Notes: generated by a model from the letters alone, not told the origin. Shown: positions 1 through 12,975, numbered from the stretch's first letter. The stretch: 64,000 nucleotides of DNA from Fasciolopsis buskii (GCA_008360955.1 LUCM01006285.1:89718-153717); one strand, 5' to 3'. Numbers and translations are program-made.

Positions 1-35
1 GCTATCGGAAATGGACATGGGAGGTCGGAACTCAC

Positions 36-65
36 GGCTGCTTTGGATTCACGTTCTTTTCGAAC
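36..65 (-). CDS. 30-bp phase-0 micro-exon; gene continues beyond the window
   Basis: The acceptor is TGATTTTAACAG and the donor is GCC/GTGAGT. The ten codons read VRKERESKAA, phase 0 at both ends, and continue the charged helix begun at 13180. Because a good donor follows and no stop codon is reached, the gene must continue to the left of base 1. This is the last exon that can be seen. Confidence 0.52.
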
Positions 66-2693
66 CTGTTAAAATCAAAAGAGAATGACAGGGAGAGAGG
101 GATAGAAAACGTCACACTTAGGGCAATCTCGTATTTGTTGTTCGGTTGACAGGAATTTGTGTGAGCCGAGAATGCGATAAAAAACAAGGGGGGACAGCAC
201 GAATATAGGGAATGGACGGAAAACGAAACATACACGAAACATGCACACAGAAATACACTAATATAATTACGACCCAGCAGTTATTACCCTGGCGATTGGA
301 CGTGGAAGTAGCAAGTTCGTGTCCCATTTCTGGAATCACCACTCTCGGTCCCTTCCCAGATCGACAGCATTTTCATAGCCGTGGACTCTACCAGAAATGT
401 TTTGTAGATTATTTCAGGGTAAAAAGCAGCTCTTATTTTTAAACTTGCTGTTGAGTCGCTTGCACCTGGACAGCAATGAAATTGTCTAGGAAATGATCTC
501 CATAACTACCTTAGGTTGAATAGCGTCCAATCAATATTCCGAATTTCGCTCTTCTGTCAGCCACTCCCAGTTCTAGAACACATTATCCGACCCCACTAGC
601 TCAAATGAGAACAACAAAAATCAAACGAGACAGAATCTCGTTTCACTAAATGAAATGACTACGCGTTTAGTGGTCAATTTAATTGCATATTTGCGCCTGT
701 GTGGCTGTCATAATTCCATCGGCTCTCCCGATTGCGCGTTGACTGGCCCATCTTGTTCAGCGCATTTCAGCCGATTTACTTCATGTAATTTTCTTGTCAA
801 ATCCGGACCGTCCATCCTGATTGGTTGGCCCAGCTCACAACATGGCCTTCACAGTTTGCATATTCGCCTTCTGATCACGTCACTATGGCGACTGACCCTT
901 GGTAGCCAATAGGATAACGCGGTCTCAGTTTGATCCTGCGTTCTGCACTCGCAGGATGTCTGGCAGGATTGGGTTGCATCCACACCTGTCTATTGACCGC
1001 AACGTGTCTGGAATGATCCAATGTCACGCAACCACCGATAACAAAAGAGACATCTTTGTTGGACTCAGCCCCGATGCCAAGTACAACACCATCTCTTGAC
1101 AGCTCACCTCACCTCACCTCGGTGATTGACTTCAATCAGGGATAACCGGGCCGTATACAGTGACATGGAGAGGGTCTCTGTTTTTGAAGATCCAAGGGGG
1201 AACGTTTTGATTCAACAGTCTGATCCATAAAGTGGTGAGATCTTAACTGAGCACTGGAACGTGATCGAAGCAACCGTGGAGAGAATTCTGTTGGCCCGTA
1301 TTTAAAAAACTGGTTGATTTCTGTACACGGTTTTACTCCTCCGGTCTATAAATTACTGGTTCAAAGTCGACATCATTAATTTGTTCCACACAGTCAGAGG
1401 AGCTAGCGGAACCTGAAGGGAGCAGTATTTAGTCGGGAGCTGCTCAACTTAGACGAGCAATAACTGTCAAATGCAGTACGACAGCTATTCCCACCCAACA
1501 CCAAAAGCCCCAGGACATTTCAAAATCGTCAATTTGCCATATAGTTTCTAGTCGTTAGGTTATTCTTTCATCTATCGCCTGCACGTGTATGAGCAGCAAA
1601 ATTGAACGACTCTTGAACAAGCCTCTGGTTCATCTCTTTAATTCAAAACAGTATGGTGATGAATTGAGTCACGATAACTAGCAAACTCGAGTGTCAAGGT
1701 CAAATTCCAGTCAGTGCGGTGCACTTTCAGCGCATTCGCAGTGGATCGCGAACTCGGAGTGAACTAGTCTGAGTCAAACGCCCAACCATCTACTCCTTCG
1801 TCGTGGCAGTCAGTAACGGTGCCCCGGTGCCTGATGGGAACTCAAAACCATCATGGGGCAGTTGTTTCATCCTGTGTTCGGGTTCAATAGACCGTTGACA
1901 TCTTAGTGGCCAAGCCCTCGACTCCTTCGTATGTCTCGCCTGTTCTTTCCCATTTCAGGTGCGGTGGCCGTGCTACACAAGTGATTTCTAACCAGGATGA
2001 AACCGACATGTCGTGTTTTCATGGTTTATTAAAGATGGGGCGATGTTTGATACCGCACAGGGAATAAGTTCGTGCTAACTCCAAACCCTACTACTCAGGT
2101 CAGAAAACTCTTGAGATTTACTTTATCCTTACTCCCATTCCGAGCCGTGGGCAAATGCAGCTTGTCCACTATGTCACCTCACATTTCGAGTACAAAATAA
2201 TGAGAGGAAACCATTGTGGATCCCGCGCATTCAAATGGAACTTAGATTTCGGTGAATAACACAATCAATTCATGCGTAGAGAGACGAATGAGCGTACGTC
2301 AAGCTGTTGTGGAGAACCCAACACATCCTAGAGTCGTCTACAGGTGGTTGATATGTGATCAGTAACGCACGCAAACGACTTTCGAGGTCATAAATTAGGT
2401 TCATTTAAAACTCGTAGAACTGGTAACCGAGCTAGGCGTAATGTAGAGACATAAATTTAGGCGAAAGCATACAGAACAATTCCTTGTTCCAATTTTTGGA
2501 AGAAGGTATTAATGAGTACAGTTCGGAACAGCAGTCTGACTAGTCATGCAATGCGTCCCCTGAAAAGTGAACTTTCCCGATCAACAAGCGACTGCTGAAC
2601 AGGCCATTTCAGACGCTTGATAGGAAACCATTCTTCTTCTGACCATCAAATTAGACACATGACACACAAAAGCGAAACGGGTAGGACACTTAC
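66..2693 (-). other. Intron between exons at 36-65 and 2694-2738
   Basis: It is bounded by GTAAGT on the exon-2738 side and AACAG on the exon-65 side. Apart from the SINE2 relic at 1895-2060 I see no further exon with both good splice sites. A short run of TCACC units at 1102-1119 is present. Confidence 0.5.
1895..2060 (+). repeat. SINE2 relic
   Basis: Ordered matches to SINE2 are TAGTGGCCAAGCCCTCGACTC (head), GGTGCGGTGGCCGTGCTACA, CCAGGATGAAACC and TTTTCATGGTTTATTAAAGA (body). It is strongly diverged and lies in an intron of the minus-strand gene. Confidence 0.5.
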
Positions 2694-2738
2694 TTCTTCA
2701 CGTTCTCTTTCCAGTTTCCTACGACGCTCTTCTTCTTC
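2694..2738 (-). CDS. 45-bp phase-0 exon, Glu/Arg-rich helix
   Basis: The acceptor is CTTTTCTCACAG and the donor is GAA/GTAAGT. The fifteen codons read EEEERRRKLEREREE, phase 0 at both ends. The composition is that of a single alpha-helix or coiled coil and matches the neighbouring exons in style. Such Glu/Arg repeats occur in many unrelated cytoskeletal proteins, so the sequence does not name the family. Confidence 0.6.
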
Positions 2739-3378
2739 CTGTGAGAAAAGTGGAAAATGGACCGGGGTTGAATGACAGTTATTTACATGCTGCGCAAGTA
2801 AGTACTCAATGCATCAACTCGGCAGTCGACAAACATCCCTTTCTGCCACCTCTGGCGCGAACAGCTAAACTGGGCCGGCACAAACGTTGGTTCATCAGGC
2901 AAAAATAAATTGCCCATATTGTTCTGCGACAAGCAACAATCACTGATCGATTCTCTCCTGCTGACCGGTTTCATCCATCGTCATCCATTAACTTTCCCGT
3001 GCGGGGTCTTTTGCTCAGGTTATCGACTGACACAGTCAGTGCAATGCCACCGCAGCTGTATTGATCTTTGACCGTAGTAATGATTACAATGAGTCAATTA
3101 CCTCCCCCACTGTCAGACATTCTGATTGCAGCTCTCTTCCCCGCCACCCATTTAGATTTTCTGCCCAAATTTGATTTGCATTCCACATGTTACTGTTTAC
3201 CTCGACCTTTTATTATCAAACTAGCTGTGTCCGTGGACATATCGTATCACTGTTTCGTTTGATTGCTGAACGTAAATAAAGTTCGTGCCCACGTTGAATT
3301 GCATCATATCGTTTTATGGCTGAATTAAAATAACGTTTAAATGCAAAGCTGTAAGTCTAATTTGGACACAATGGGCTG

Positions 3379-3635
3379 GAATAAGACTAGCTCACCATTG
3401 GACGCATTTCATTGGCCAATTAGTCGTATCAGTCACCGGCACGTGACTGGTCACCTGTGTTCTCACACTGCGCGTGAAAAGAACCGAGGACAGACCTCGG
3501 TCGTGCATCTTAACACGCTAGCGTACAAACGCGGTGGATCGGCGGAAGGCAGGGAGCAAATTACCGGATGGTGACTGACACGATCACTTGACCAATCAGA
3601 TGCATCGAACGGGGAGCGAAACTTGCCGCGGTCGC
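3379..3635. repeat. Foldback element with diverged arms
   Basis: The left arm around CCATTGGACGCATTTCATTG with GTCGTATCAGTCACC pairs with the reverse complement of the right arm around ACCAATCAGATGCATCGAAC. About 33 of 43 positions match, with weaker extension outwards. The centre holds a small perfect hairpin (ACCGAGG ACAGA CCTCGGT). A decayed MITE is the likely identity. Confidence 0.62.
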
Positions 3636-6161
3636 GTATTCTCAAACTGAAATTACAGTTTCTCATTTCAATGTTCTTTCTTTTCTGAATTCATTTTTAA
3701 AATGGTCTCGAGAAATTCGTTTCGGACGCACAGAAATTTGTACCCAACAACTTCCGAATATTCCATGTGATATATCCGGAAGACCAAGCACGTTCCAGTA
3801 CAACTTTTGTGGAACTTTAGTCGACAGAAAAGACCATGGTCAAACGTGTTACAGTGTTACAGTGCAACAACAGTTAAACTACCCGAAGTATCTTGGTCGA
3901 AAGCGTTTTGGTAGCACTCGGTTTCAAACAAAGATTCGCGAGACGAAATCGGTTTCGATTCATCGTGTTCCTGATCGCACTTCTCTAATATACCAGAGAT
4001 GGTAGACAAGCTAACTTCATTCCCGCGTTAAACGGGCCACCGGGAGCCGATCTCATTGATGTAGGTGGGTAAAATGACTCTCTGTGAGAATTGCAATAGA
4101 CAAGCTCTCGTGCGACCCATCACACTTGTAAACTGAACTGAGTTCTCTACGAACTGTGCAGTCGACCGTTTCCTGGTATTTAAATCTCACATTCGGTATT
4201 ATCAAAGCGGAAAAGTTGCCTAATGCTTCTTCAATGTCACATGTCTTACCAACGCGTAGCTAAGGCGTCAGAACCACAAAAAAGGAGTTTAGGTTGCGAA
4301 AAGGTTTGTGCCGGTCAGATCGACGTTATAATCTTGTTGATGAGTTTTCACACACCAGTGTGCAAGTGTAAAAACCAAGACCATTACATCTAGATGGCGC
4401 GGGAATTTATTGCTTAGTACCTACGGAAATTCCGTTTTTACAACATGTCTTCGCAGACACATCCCCCATATAGCCAAATGTGGCTCCCAGTAGACAAATG
4501 AGTGTGATTTTTTGGTGTCACGCACGGTTTTCGCCATCCTATGGGTATAAGTGAAAATAGTAAAGTTGCCTTTCGCCAACTCGTCCGAGTGGACTTCCAG
4601 ATTTACGGATTTGATAAGTGATCTTCGAGACTAGGTTGAAAATCCAAGCGACAGACATGCTGGACTCTCCCCACGTGAGTATGGTGGACAATAGGTTCCC
4701 ACTGGATTCCGCACACACGGCTACTTTGGTAAACGGTGCACGGGGTGCAATAATTCGCGTGTGCGATTGTTTGTGTGATCCGTTGCAGGAGGATACCGAG
4801 CGGATCATTTTGCTCTCTCGACATGTGAATTATTCACAACAATTTGTCTCTAAACGAAGCAACAATGCCAATCTCGTGCCCATAGTGTGCGATTACGGGT
4901 TACACGGTCAGAGAGGACAAGGATACAATGAGTGAGCATCTGTACAACAGTGGACTGTAAATTTATCTTAGTTGATGAATTAAAAAGACAGAAGTACTTC
5001 CCACTCGAAGATCTCACGTTGAAACGCGTCTGTTTTAGGTGGTAAGCTGGACGAAGTCCGAGCTGCCAGACGCTTGATTTATGTACATCTTTTCATGGGA
5101 ACGGCAGTGCGCCGCCAGGCCCACATACGGTACACATGCAGGCGAACGTGCGCACGCACACGGGCACACAGCAGTCACGTCACGTGATTCAACCTAATTA
5201 CAGTCGATCACTCCTGTAGCTGGCACAAAAAACGAGACTACATCAGTTTAGTGGCCCCTCTTTCTGCTGTCGACTGGATCATATGCCTTCGAAAAAAGCG
5301 GACCGTGCACTCTCTCGACCAGCGATTCCTATTTGGCGCCCAACTAATCCACTGGTGTCATCCACATAGAGAAATTAACGTGCCGCAAGTAAGCGGTCAC
5401 GCCTCATGCACCATTTGTCAGTCAACTGATAAAATGTCTCACTTGATCGAGAACACTGCGAATTGACAGTACGGGGAAATGGGACTACAGGTTAGTCCTT
5501 TATCGTTTGTGCAATTTCAGACTGATTTTGCTTGCGTCTGCCTAAAACCGAATAAACGCACGTGGTAGACATTGCAGATCGCGGACAAATCCAGCGGACG
5601 TAAATTTCGTGACCCAGTAACGTGACTTGTTGGCCTAACGTGTTGGATTTAGTTTCCGTCCGTTTGCTCAAATCCAAATGGGGGTTGCTGTAAACAGGCC
5701 ATGGCTACTACACGATGGCTATGGTTTCTAAACGAGGAAAAGAACAGACAGAAAATGGCCCCCTTCCATTTGGGCCTCGAATAGTGCGCCAAGTAAAACG
5801 ATGGAATTGTGTATGATTGTAACGAAACAAACCAGATCATGTGATAATGATCTAGGTGAGAATAATTAAAATCGATTGGTCGCGAATATCAGTGTGACAT
5901 ACACTGAGGAACACTCATAACGAAAAGACAGTGGTCATGTGACCAAGAAACCAGTCAGCCTTTACCCTTTAAAGCTGAAATGCACCTTCAAGGTAGCATT
6001 CGACTATTGAATTTCCCGTTTTTCGTGGATGATAACAGATTTCATTTTAGGTCATACTTGACAACAAAGCAGTGCAGAACGAGAAGCCTTAGTGCCAAAG
6101 ATGGGTTTGATTTTGCGTAGCAAACACTCTCCCTGGTGAGTGCCACAAGTGAGTCGGGTCG

Positions 6162-6177
6162 CCGCGGTATACCGCGG
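6162..6177. repeat. 16-bp perfect palindrome
   Basis: CCGCGGTATACCGCGG is its own reverse complement and contains two SacII-type CCGCGG sites around GTATAC-like centre bases. It is an isolated short palindrome in an intron. Confidence 0.9.
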
Positions 6178-6476
6178 AGAATTTCGCTCGTCAATAAAAG
6201 GATCATCGTCATGCAGGAAACATTACTAGATCACGTGAAACCTGCTGGCAATATGAAATGATGAAAATGCGTCAAATACTGAAGTACCGGTGACCAGTCC
6301 TCAACGGTTTGTGACTACCGTGTTTTGCTCCGATTTCTTGCATCCTAGGTTTTCTAAACGAAGTTTTGGAAAGGAGTACCAGAGGCGATCCCAACTTTGA
6401 TTCGGACGTCTAGGAAGTGCGAACTCAGCCAAAAAGCAACAGATTACAATGGACGATCAATGAATGACGTGGAACA

Positions 6477-6501
6477 GGAGGAGGAGGAGGAGGAGGAGGA
6501 G
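6477..6501. repeat. (GAG)n trinucleotide repeat
   Basis: Eight GAG units. The frame reads poly-Glu on the plus strand, but no coding context supports it. Confidence 0.9.
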
Positions 6502-8145
6502 TCCGGACAAGTTGACGAGCATGGCCAGTCGGTTGCTGTACGCTTTTCGAATTTCTCTTTTTGGTCGCACCGTTTTTATTTGTCACCACGATTTCCAATG
6601 ACAACCTTCCTTTAATTAGATTAATGATTATATGGATCTTTGTGCGCATATATATATATATGGATATATGCAATATAGTTCTTCCCATTGTATCTAAGTC
6701 TCTCTCTCATTCAAGAAGGGCCAACTTTTTCTATCCCATTGGTGTTTTCTCGAGAGCCCAGTGCCTTATTCTGTTCTCGTTGCACCACGTTTCACTCCTG
6801 TGCTTGCTCCAATGCTCCCAAAACTCGACGAGAAAGCGTCACGATTCCGGAAGCACTTTGAACAACGCTTCGGACAAGTGTAATCTAACAACTGTTTCAC
6901 GTTACTCTGTCTAACCTCCCCCCCCCCCCGAAATACTGCCAGACTGGTGTCAATGACGAACTGCTTGGGCGACTCGAAGTGTTCTCGCGACACGCGCAAA
7001 TGAGATGAGATGTGTCATTTTTGACAAATGGCACATTGTGACAGTTGGAAGACAAGTCGCCCTATCAATGAAAGTACGCTTGTGTCATTTGTTGGGATCA
7101 TGAACAATAAGAGCCATTGTCTAAACAGAGGGCTCAAAATGACTTGTGAGTAGTGCGTAGAATTTACGTTTGCCTGCTTGACTGACTTCCCCTCGAATTT
7201 CTCCTTTCACGCACAGACCCCACGTCATCCGGTCAACCGTTCACTCGGGAAGCAACAGACGAGAGCTTTGGTCTCGCCTGAGCTCATCAGTGGTGTATAT
7301 GTTCCATCGCACTCCGGGCGAATATACCCAACCGGTGAGGTCAGACGAGAGCGAGACTTGAGTCCGGTGCTTTTCGAGTGTGGCTTGAGTTTTGTGCATG
7401 AAAGTTGCAGTCCGAAGTGCAGACAACCAGGCACATGAAAACCATTGCTTCCTAGCCAACAGAGAGGGTTAATGACATTTCGCTTTATCCACTTTAATTA
7501 AGTTATAATTGTCTACTTACAGGTATTATTAATCGATACCGAAATGTTCAGAATCGAATGTATCGCGAAAAACCGGGAGCAATGGCCTAGTGTTTCTTTT
7601 GTTTTACGCATCATACCCGGGTGGGTTAATATTCTTAACACGTGGGGACTAGTGGGGTGGAATTGTAACAAATGCAATTCCGCAGATCGCCAGTCCATCA
7701 AATGCATTTAAGTTGGTCAGATCACAGAGAAGATAGAGCATGCAACTGTGGACAGAGGTGGCTTTGCAGTCAATCGATCGCGTTGGAGAACGTCTTCAAA
7801 TACCCAAACCAACATGTTCACCCTGTCTATTGTACTTTCCTCCCACTGAATGCCGTCTTATTTTGAGTATGAAGGGTGTACCTGAAACACTCTATCGCAC
7901 TCCTATCGATTACGAACAGACCTGCATGTACTGACCTGCTCATCCTCGTCGTACCCTGTAGGTCGGTACCAGTCAGGATCAATCGGGACCGTAATGCTAC
8001 TGGATTGGATGACTGTCACGTTGCCATAGGGTCATATATCATAGAAACAATATATTATCATGCCAAATTTTTGTGATCGAAACAACGATGGTGATTTGGT
8101 GGGATATTTATCGGTTTGAAATTTGCATAAAAAACATTCACGTAC

Positions 8146-8181
8146 TTTTCGCTCCATTTCTTCTGCGTTCAGTTTTGCAAT
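8146..8181 (-). CDS. 36-bp phase-0 micro-exon, charged helical segment
   Basis: The acceptor is TTTTTTACACAG and the donor is AAA/GTACGT, a slightly weaker form. The twelve codons read IAKLNAEEMERK, phase 0 at both ends. The hydrophobic and charged spacing (I, L, M among E/K/R) continues the helical pattern of the exon at 13124-13180. It is flanked by introns of 4.9 and 5.4 kb. Confidence 0.55.
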
Positions 8182-8319
8182 CTGTGTAAAAAAGGTGGAA
8201 AGGGAAAATGGGACAAGGGGATGGGGGAGAATTTGATAAGTTGGATACACAGATCGTTATCCAAACTGAACGATGTTCTAAAACGATGGCAACTCAATCA
8301 TACGTTCAATGGTCCTAAG

Positions 8320-8346
8320 CAAACATATATATATATATATATATAT
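8320..8346. repeat. (TA)n microsatellite
   Basis: About twelve TA units within an intron of the minus-strand gene, 140 bp upstream (in gene order) of its exon at 8146-8181. Confidence 0.9.
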
Positions 8347-8610
8347 CATCGGCCGTACATTAAAAAACTCGAAATTCACGTTCACTTTACGACTGAATCA
8401 AAACATCGACCGTAAAACCAATTGGTTTCAGTCTGATCACATGGTTCACATGTCCAATAATCGATACTGTGCGCACGGCAGAGAGAGAGGTGAGCTTATA
8501 GTTTGCTGGAATGAATGTGTAGAGTTTCACTGAACATGTGAATTCTATTATCTTGCCAGTGTTCTATGACCGCCGATCCTTAAGTGAAATGTCCGAACAC
8601 CTTTCCGCAT

Positions 8611-8678
8611 GACCTCATAGGTCAGCTGGTAGAGAGCACTCGCGGCACAAGTGCGTGGGTTCGAATCCCGCTGAGGTC
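8611..8678 (+). repeat. SINE3 or tRNA-like pseudogene
   Basis: The 68 bases open with GACCTCA and close with TGAGGTC, a perfect 7-bp acceptor-type stem. There is an A-box-like TAGGTCAGCTGG and an exact B box (GGTTCGAATCC) with a good T arm (GTGGG/CCCGC). The middle folds as GCACT/AGTGC with a 9-base loop instead of 7, and the variable loop is absent, so it is not a normal tRNA. No CCA follows. A tRNA-derived SINE head is the likely identity. Confidence 0.6.
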
Positions 8679-10902
8679 GATGACTTTCACAGTTGGATCA
8701 ATTCTATATTGAATGAATTTGACAAATTATTCACGGCTTATTTTATTATGCATGAGGGTAGTGGAAAGGGCCCACTCCGTAGACGGAGAGATTTGACCGG
8801 AGATGAGGAATCCGACAAGTGGGTTGACATAGATCCACACAAGTTTCCAGTGGCACAGGGCCACGGTGAACTGCCGTCTACCATAAAAATGGGGCAGAGC
8901 GGCAACTGACTGTCGACCTTGTCGGTCAACATGGTGTACGCTGGGAGCTGTCCAAAGGCAAGCAAAGCACAATCACGGAAATTTCACATCATGTTTCAAA
9001 AGCAGGAATTCCTTGGCAAGGTCGAGACCAATGTCGAAGTTGCTGGTGAAATCGCGGACAACTCGCAGAATCAACTGAGCAAGGAAAAACCCTTACATTT
9101 TGAGACGTGGGGGCGAATTCAGAAATTGTGTATACAAACTATAGCACCACCCCCCTCTCGTGATTAATGGACATCATTTAGACAGTTGAGCTGAGACAAA
9201 GGTACCGTCGCATCTGAAGGATTTTCAGTACTCCCAGTTCGCGTTTGAAGAAACTAGTCCCCCGGATTACAGTTCTCTTCAGCTGTCACACAGACACTTG
9301 AAGTGATTATACCAAGACGCAACAGTAGCTGGCCGCATTTTCAGAGATTTCCACTCTTCTTGATTCTGTGGCCTCCAAAGTGGACCAGGTGTTTGTTCCG
9401 GCGAAAAGCTCAGCACAAAAGTGTAGTGTTACACTGTAATAACTCGGTCTCGTAGAAGGCAGTCAAATGTCGATCTTGTAAAAGATGATGTAAATTGATT
9501 TAATGAATGGACCAAAGTAGACAGATGACAATTTAAAAGTTAGTTAGAAAACACTTTGGGAGGCAACAGGCAATGAACCGACTGTAAGACCATTGTCTGT
9601 CCAGCTGGTATCGTTGCACCTCGGGCTTACTCGCTCACGATAGGCAGCATTTGGAGGTGGGTAAAAGCCATAGTTGTACACAATTGCAATGAAGTTGAGC
9701 TGAACTGTACCACGTGAATGGCACACTAGATCAAGGCATTGCTTGTCTATATACTCACTTTTGACCCGTACGTGATTGATTGAGTTTTGGCAGACTTACA
9801 GTGACTCGCTGACCAGTAATTCTGTCTACAATAGAGACAGAGATGTCCGAGCAGTCGATGAGAAATTCTGGAACTGTATTTTATTCAAGAAGAGGTGCGT
9901 TTTGTGGGTCCATTGAATTTCGGATAGCACTGACACGATATAACGGTGAACACATGGAGCTGGAGTGAGAACTGGTGCTTGAAGTGAGACCTTATTACGT
10001 ACAAACGAGAAGCCCAGACATGCAAATGTACACCTACCGGAACGAGCTGATTAAAGACGGAAAACCTGCAATTTTGACCTCCCCCTTTCGAGTATAGCTA
10101 GTTCCTTTCATACAGTCCTTGCATTAAATAGCATACTGACCACGTTTCTGAATCATTCGCTAAACAGCCCGAGGAAACGAGAAGCATATCGAAGAACTTG
10201 GTTGAAAAATCAGAAACAACAATTCCCAAGTTGAAATATTCACGATCCCGATGCAAGTGTCAGACCAATATAACCGGCGATCCTTTTCAGTTGCACCAGT
10301 TTGTCGGGAGGACATTGTGTTGATGCCGCGCACAGAGTTCAGCGAGCCACAAATCATGTGATGCAGAAAAGGGAATGGTAGAACGAACTCTGACTCCATA
10401 CTGAGCAGTTCAGTCTGAATTTCAACTAATTGGAAGTCAGTCAGGTGTGAATTATTGAATCAATTAAGTCAAAACGGTTCTTCCTTTAACGGGAATTGTA
10501 AACTAATGGAATGAATGATCGAGGCAGGGAGTTATTTAGAATAAGTTGTTCGGTCACAAATTAGCGCCTACTTATGCTACTAACCATGGTGTCCATTTCA
10601 CTGCACTCGTGATAGCTGGTTTTCGTCCTAGCCCCGGGATCGGTTATCTAATTCGACGGTGGAATGCTTGCCAAAGAACCTGTTTATTGCTGGCCCGAAT
10701 TAACCGTCAAATTCAGCCCCCCAAGCATTGTTTATCTCTCCCAATCCCATAACTGTCACCAAGGTGACCAATGAACAAAAAATTCCTCGGGCAAATGGGT
10801 TTGTTGGCAAGCCAGCCTAGCAAAGGCCTTAATTTTGTAGTCACCTATCATATTCCCCACTGAGGCCTACGGAGGCTTGATTCATGCGTTGACGAATACG
10901 TG

Positions 10903-11085
10903 GCCGGCGGTGGCCAAGCGGATAAGTTCGTGGCATTCGAAACTGAAGGTTGCGGGTTCGAACCTTCCCACCGCCGGTCAACTTCCCCACTTGGCAGCCT
11001 TCTGCTGGACGCGGCCCCCTTCCTGAAAAATGGTGTACATTGTTATTTCACTACTAAAAGGAAGTAAATGATAAAAGAATGATGA
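10903..11085 (+). repeat. SINE1, tRNA-derived, near-complete copy
   Basis: The tRNA-like head has a 7-bp acceptor-type pairing (CCGGCGG with CCGCCGG). It carries an A box (TGGCCAAGCGG) and a B box (GGGTTCGAACC), the internal RNA polymerase III promoter elements. After the head comes a tRNA-unrelated body (CAACTTCCCCACTTGGCAGCC, a GC-rich CGCGGCCCCCTTCCTGAAAA block, then TTTCA near the end) and an A-rich tail with AAATGATAAAAGA. This is the best copy of the family in the window. Confidence 0.85.
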
Positions 11086-11496
11086 AAACAATGGTTGGTC
11101 GATAGTAGTGTCAAGAAAGCACACGGAAACAGCCGAGCCAGTATGGATTGGAATCGAGATATTCGGCTGGTCCATCTCCCAACCCCAACCCCTCCAAGGA
11201 GTAGCACAGTTTATCACGGCCCAAGAATGGAGCGTGACTACAAACCGAGTAACGACGACAGTCCGTATTGGAGTGCGTCTATTTCAGTTTACTACAGTGT
11301 AATTTGTTATGGATGCATGGAAATATTTCTCTGTATGTGTGTGTATGCGTGTGTTTGTGTTTGTGTGTGTGCCTACTACTGATGACTGGTTATTCTCACT
11401 TGTCAAGTTTCAACAGCACGTTCAAATCACACAGTTCTACTAGATCCCTCAAAATGTCATTTGAAGCGCATGTACACGTTTTTACTACACGCACGA

Positions 11497-11510
<14 letters not shown>

Positions 11511-11529
<19 letters not shown>
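11511..11529. repeat. (GT)n microsatellite
   Basis: About ten GT units, with looser GT-rich sequence around 11334-11372 and up to 11538. Confidence 0.85.
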
Positions 11530-11533
<4 letters not shown>

Positions 11534-12649
11534 TGTGTCCTGCACAAAAATATAACACGACCAGGTAAGTCGACATGGCATCGAAGATTTATGACAAAGT
11601 CCAGTCGAATTGTCGAGACCGTTCCACATTCACACCGGGTGGCCAATAAAATTTGTCTGGTCATTTTTTATTGGTGTTGTTTAGACTCGCTAGCCCAGTT
11701 GACTTTCCGAAATATTGCTTATTTTTCCTACTCCACCTCTGGTGAATACGAGTTACGTGAGAACTTCACGAGTACATTTTTCCCACATTCAAACACCCAC
11801 GTTATGCCAGTGGGAAAGAATCAGATTGCGTTCTACAAACCGATCAGATTGTCACACATGAACGACACGGAAGAGTAGATACAAGTTTTCCGTTCTTAGT
11901 GGCCCCTGATTATTACTCAACCGTCTCCGACTTTTGATCGGTACTATCAGGGTGGACAAGACGTGCAACCGATGGACTGATTTTGCAGTTATGGTCTCAC
12001 AAGAAGCAACTGTATCCATTTCGCCCGATTCATTCACGACACCTTCACGCTCCGCAAATGTTCCCATCATTTTATTCCGATCTGTGAATGCCGGTTGTGC
12101 GCGGATGCACACTGTGTCGGGCAATTCATGTAGGAGTTCTTGTACCTGGTTGAGATCTGCATTCCCTTGGGCCTCGACCGCAGAAGGACAATAGCGAGGT
12201 TGGAAATTGGAAAAATGTAAGCTCGTGTCGTCAATTTGCTACCACCGCCGATCTACCTTAAACTGCAGAGCAGGTCCCCAGTGACCACTGCCTTTCTGCC
12301 GGGGTTGCACAGTGTTGCAGGAAGAATGAATTTGCAAGAGAGATAGAGAGCCGGCTTACACGGACGGGAAAAGGAACGAATGTCTTAGTAGCCAACACGC
12401 CGGATGCCTTACTACTGTACAATAGTACAAACTCTTAATAAGGTCCTATTCGACAGAAAGTGGGAACACGATCGCCACTGCTTACAGTTCGCTGTCAAAT
12501 TCTTCAAGATCTCCAGCCAGCTGGTTGACTGATCTATTGGCCGTTCGCTGGACATTTTTTCAGTCCCGGCTGCAGTGTCATCTGTTCGCTTCCAAGTGGC
12601 TTCTTCCACTCAGTCGGAGGAACGCAATATAGGGCAAGGTAGGACGAGC

Positions 12650-12975
12650 GAATGTTCGCCCTGCCTAAAATGTGTTCGACCACTGATGTCCTCTACCCTC
12701 CATACGCTGTGGTTGAGTATTCTTTGAACCGGTGCCCAATACTTGATTCCTAACTTAAGCATTCCTCACTCCATCAATTCACCCAAGCCTGGTCATATTA
12801 CGTAGAAATTGATGATGAAAAACGTCCAAGTGACAATCATCATCAGAACACAAATTCTTTGTCTTCCAAAAAGGTCACAGAATTAAGTGTGCCGCGGCAC
12901 AGTGGACACTAACTTTCAACTTCAGTGGAATATCAAGTCGACGCCACAAGTGCTTCAGACCAACGTAAGCTAATG
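12650..12975 (-). repeat. LINE 3'-half fragment, decayed
   Basis: Segments match the minus-strand LINE at 37.1-37.3 kb in the same order: CGGTGCCCAATACTTGATTCC, TCACTCCATCAATTC and CTTCAGTGGAATATCAAGTC followed by CGACGCCACAAGTG. All frames are broken. It is a non-LTR retrotransposon relic within the intron between the exons at 13124 and 8181. Confidence 0.6.

Larger units (their letters stand above)
2739..8145 (-). other. Intron of 5.4 kb
   Basis: It contains the foldback at 3379-3635, the palindrome at 6162, the GAG repeat at 6477, a TA-rich stretch near 6648-6667 and a C run at 6918. Open frames here (up to 117 codons) are no longer than chance predicts. No additional phase-0 exon with good acceptor and donor was found. 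Confidence 0.5.

Noticed and set aside
4618..4935. 105-codon plus-strand frame
   Set aside because: It looks mildly protein-like but is within chance length, lacks clear splice sites and overlaps two antisense frames in an intron.
6397..6688. Poly-Glu and poly-Pro frames
   Set aside because: They come from the GAG repeat; there is no coding context.
9757..9826. Possible minus-strand micro-exons near 9.76-9.83 kb
   Set aside because: Good GTAAGT/GTGAGT donors exist, but the possible lengths (22 or 26 bp) break the frame.
11900..12194. Possible extra phase-0 exon of the micro-exon gene
   Set aside because: The frame is open and phase compatible, but there is no good donor and the acceptor choice is ambiguous.
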